A DNA stretch of 64,000 nucleotides, from positions 3,732,001-3,796,000 of the forward strand of contig JANTQA010000042.1 in the NCBI GenBank assembly GCA_027625915.1, written 5' to 3'. Shown piece after piece: positions 63,441 to 64,000 of this stretch. Every line of letters starts with the position of its first letter. The stretch's first letter is position 1. The notes below the pieces were generated by a model. It was not told the origin of the DNA and did no database searches. It was given only the letters and a program-made list of their open reading frames with translations. The translations under genes were made by a program, and so were the position numbers. The DNA is from Anaeramoeba flamelloides (lineage: Eukaryota > Metamonada > Anaeramoebidae).

Positions 63441-64000
63441 CGGTTTCATTTTTATTGGCAATTGTAACTTTCTTTTGATAACCCATAATTAAAACGGGTT
63501 TAAAGGACAAACAAAAATAAAGCCACTCCGACGGGTAAATGAGAAAAAAAATATGATTGTTAAATAATATCTATATGTTAATCTTATCCATTAAAAATGA
63601 TCCTTCTATTTGAAAAAAATCAAGTATTCCAAAAAAAATATTGTAAAATTAAAACAAGTTTTAAGGTTGAATCATCAATCTTCAGAATTTCAAAGTTGGA
63701 AAATAGCTTTCTTACAATTGTATCATCTTGAATATTCCTAGATAAAACATTCAATTATTAATTAAGAATTTAATAATTAATGGATTAATTATTTTGACCA
63801 ATTATTTCAAGAAATATTGAAAATAGATAGATGTTGAAGCTGGCTGGCTATAATGGAATAACAAAACTAATCCATCTACGGAATTTTAAGTTAACAATTA
63901 ATGAGAAAATCTTTGAAATCAAAAAAAAAATAAAAAAAACACAGTACTTTTTTGGGTTCTAAATACAGTCAGTTTCAAATTTAAAGTAAAAACTTAGTCG
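63441..64000. other. Gene-free right edge
   Basis: It contains a copy of the dispersed repeat of 30530-30660 at about 63655-63735 (GGTTGAATCATCAATCTTCA, CAAAGTTGGAAAATA). Nothing else recognised. Confidence 0.4.

Overview
This is a very A+T-rich piece of nuclear DNA from a single-celled eukaryote. The genes carry GT-AG introns and low-complexity Asn/Gln/Ser/Lys runs. They encode eukaryote-only proteins: a Furry/Tao3-type scaffold, ribosomal protein eL6, calreticulin, TMEM120, and the proteasome maturation factor POMP/UMP1. A PAS plus coiled-coil protein and a diverged ankyrin protein suggest a free-living amoeboid protist; Anaeramoeba is my best guess, from general resemblance only. All nine intact protein genes plus the Furry gene end in TAA.

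Layout. 1-5776: no genes; a LINE reverse transcriptase remnant at the left edge and two copies of a TTAA-flanked inverted-repeat element, one holding a nested small element. 5777-14752 (+): a giant Furry-family gene with one 5' intron and two +1 frame breaks at 7-base homopolymers. 14753-18765: gene-free, with a mariner-like short element, a GGAATCA-rich element and two large back-to-back palindromes. 18766-19526 (-): eL6, three exons. 19527-25855: gene-free, with several short inverted-repeat elements. 25856-26317 (-): an unrecognised four-span membrane protein. 28119-29438 (-): calreticulin. 31753-35041 (+): TMEM120, split by a 2.05 kb intron. 36775-37902 (+): ankyrin protein. 37903-46471: a nest of mobile DNA including a 5'-truncated LINE with an 18-bp target duplication. 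46472-47653 (+): SPRY-domain protein. 47654-53331: four more short elements. 53332-58129 (+): PAS/coiled-coil protein whose last exon lies beyond a 3.7 kb intron full of repeats. 58130-61157: one short element and a complete tRNA-derived SINE with an 18-bp target duplication. 61158-62176 (-): POMP, three exons. 62177-64000: a foldback element only.

The genes are unrelated housekeeping and signalling genes, not an operon or cluster. Calreticulin is an ER lectin chaperone, eL6 a 60S ribosome part, POMP assembles the 20S proteasome, Furry is a cortical scaffold of the NDR kinase pathway, and TMEM120 is a membrane protein. The striking part is the intergenic DNA: at least ten families of terminal-inverted-repeat or foldback elements, several present as 2-4 diverged copies, some nested. 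There is also a LINE/SINE pair sharing a 3' tail with a stem-loop that shows compensatory base changes. I found no CRISPR array, rRNA or intact tRNA gene. Exon joins were worked out by hand from splice sites, reading phase and family conservation; none is confirmed by transcripts.
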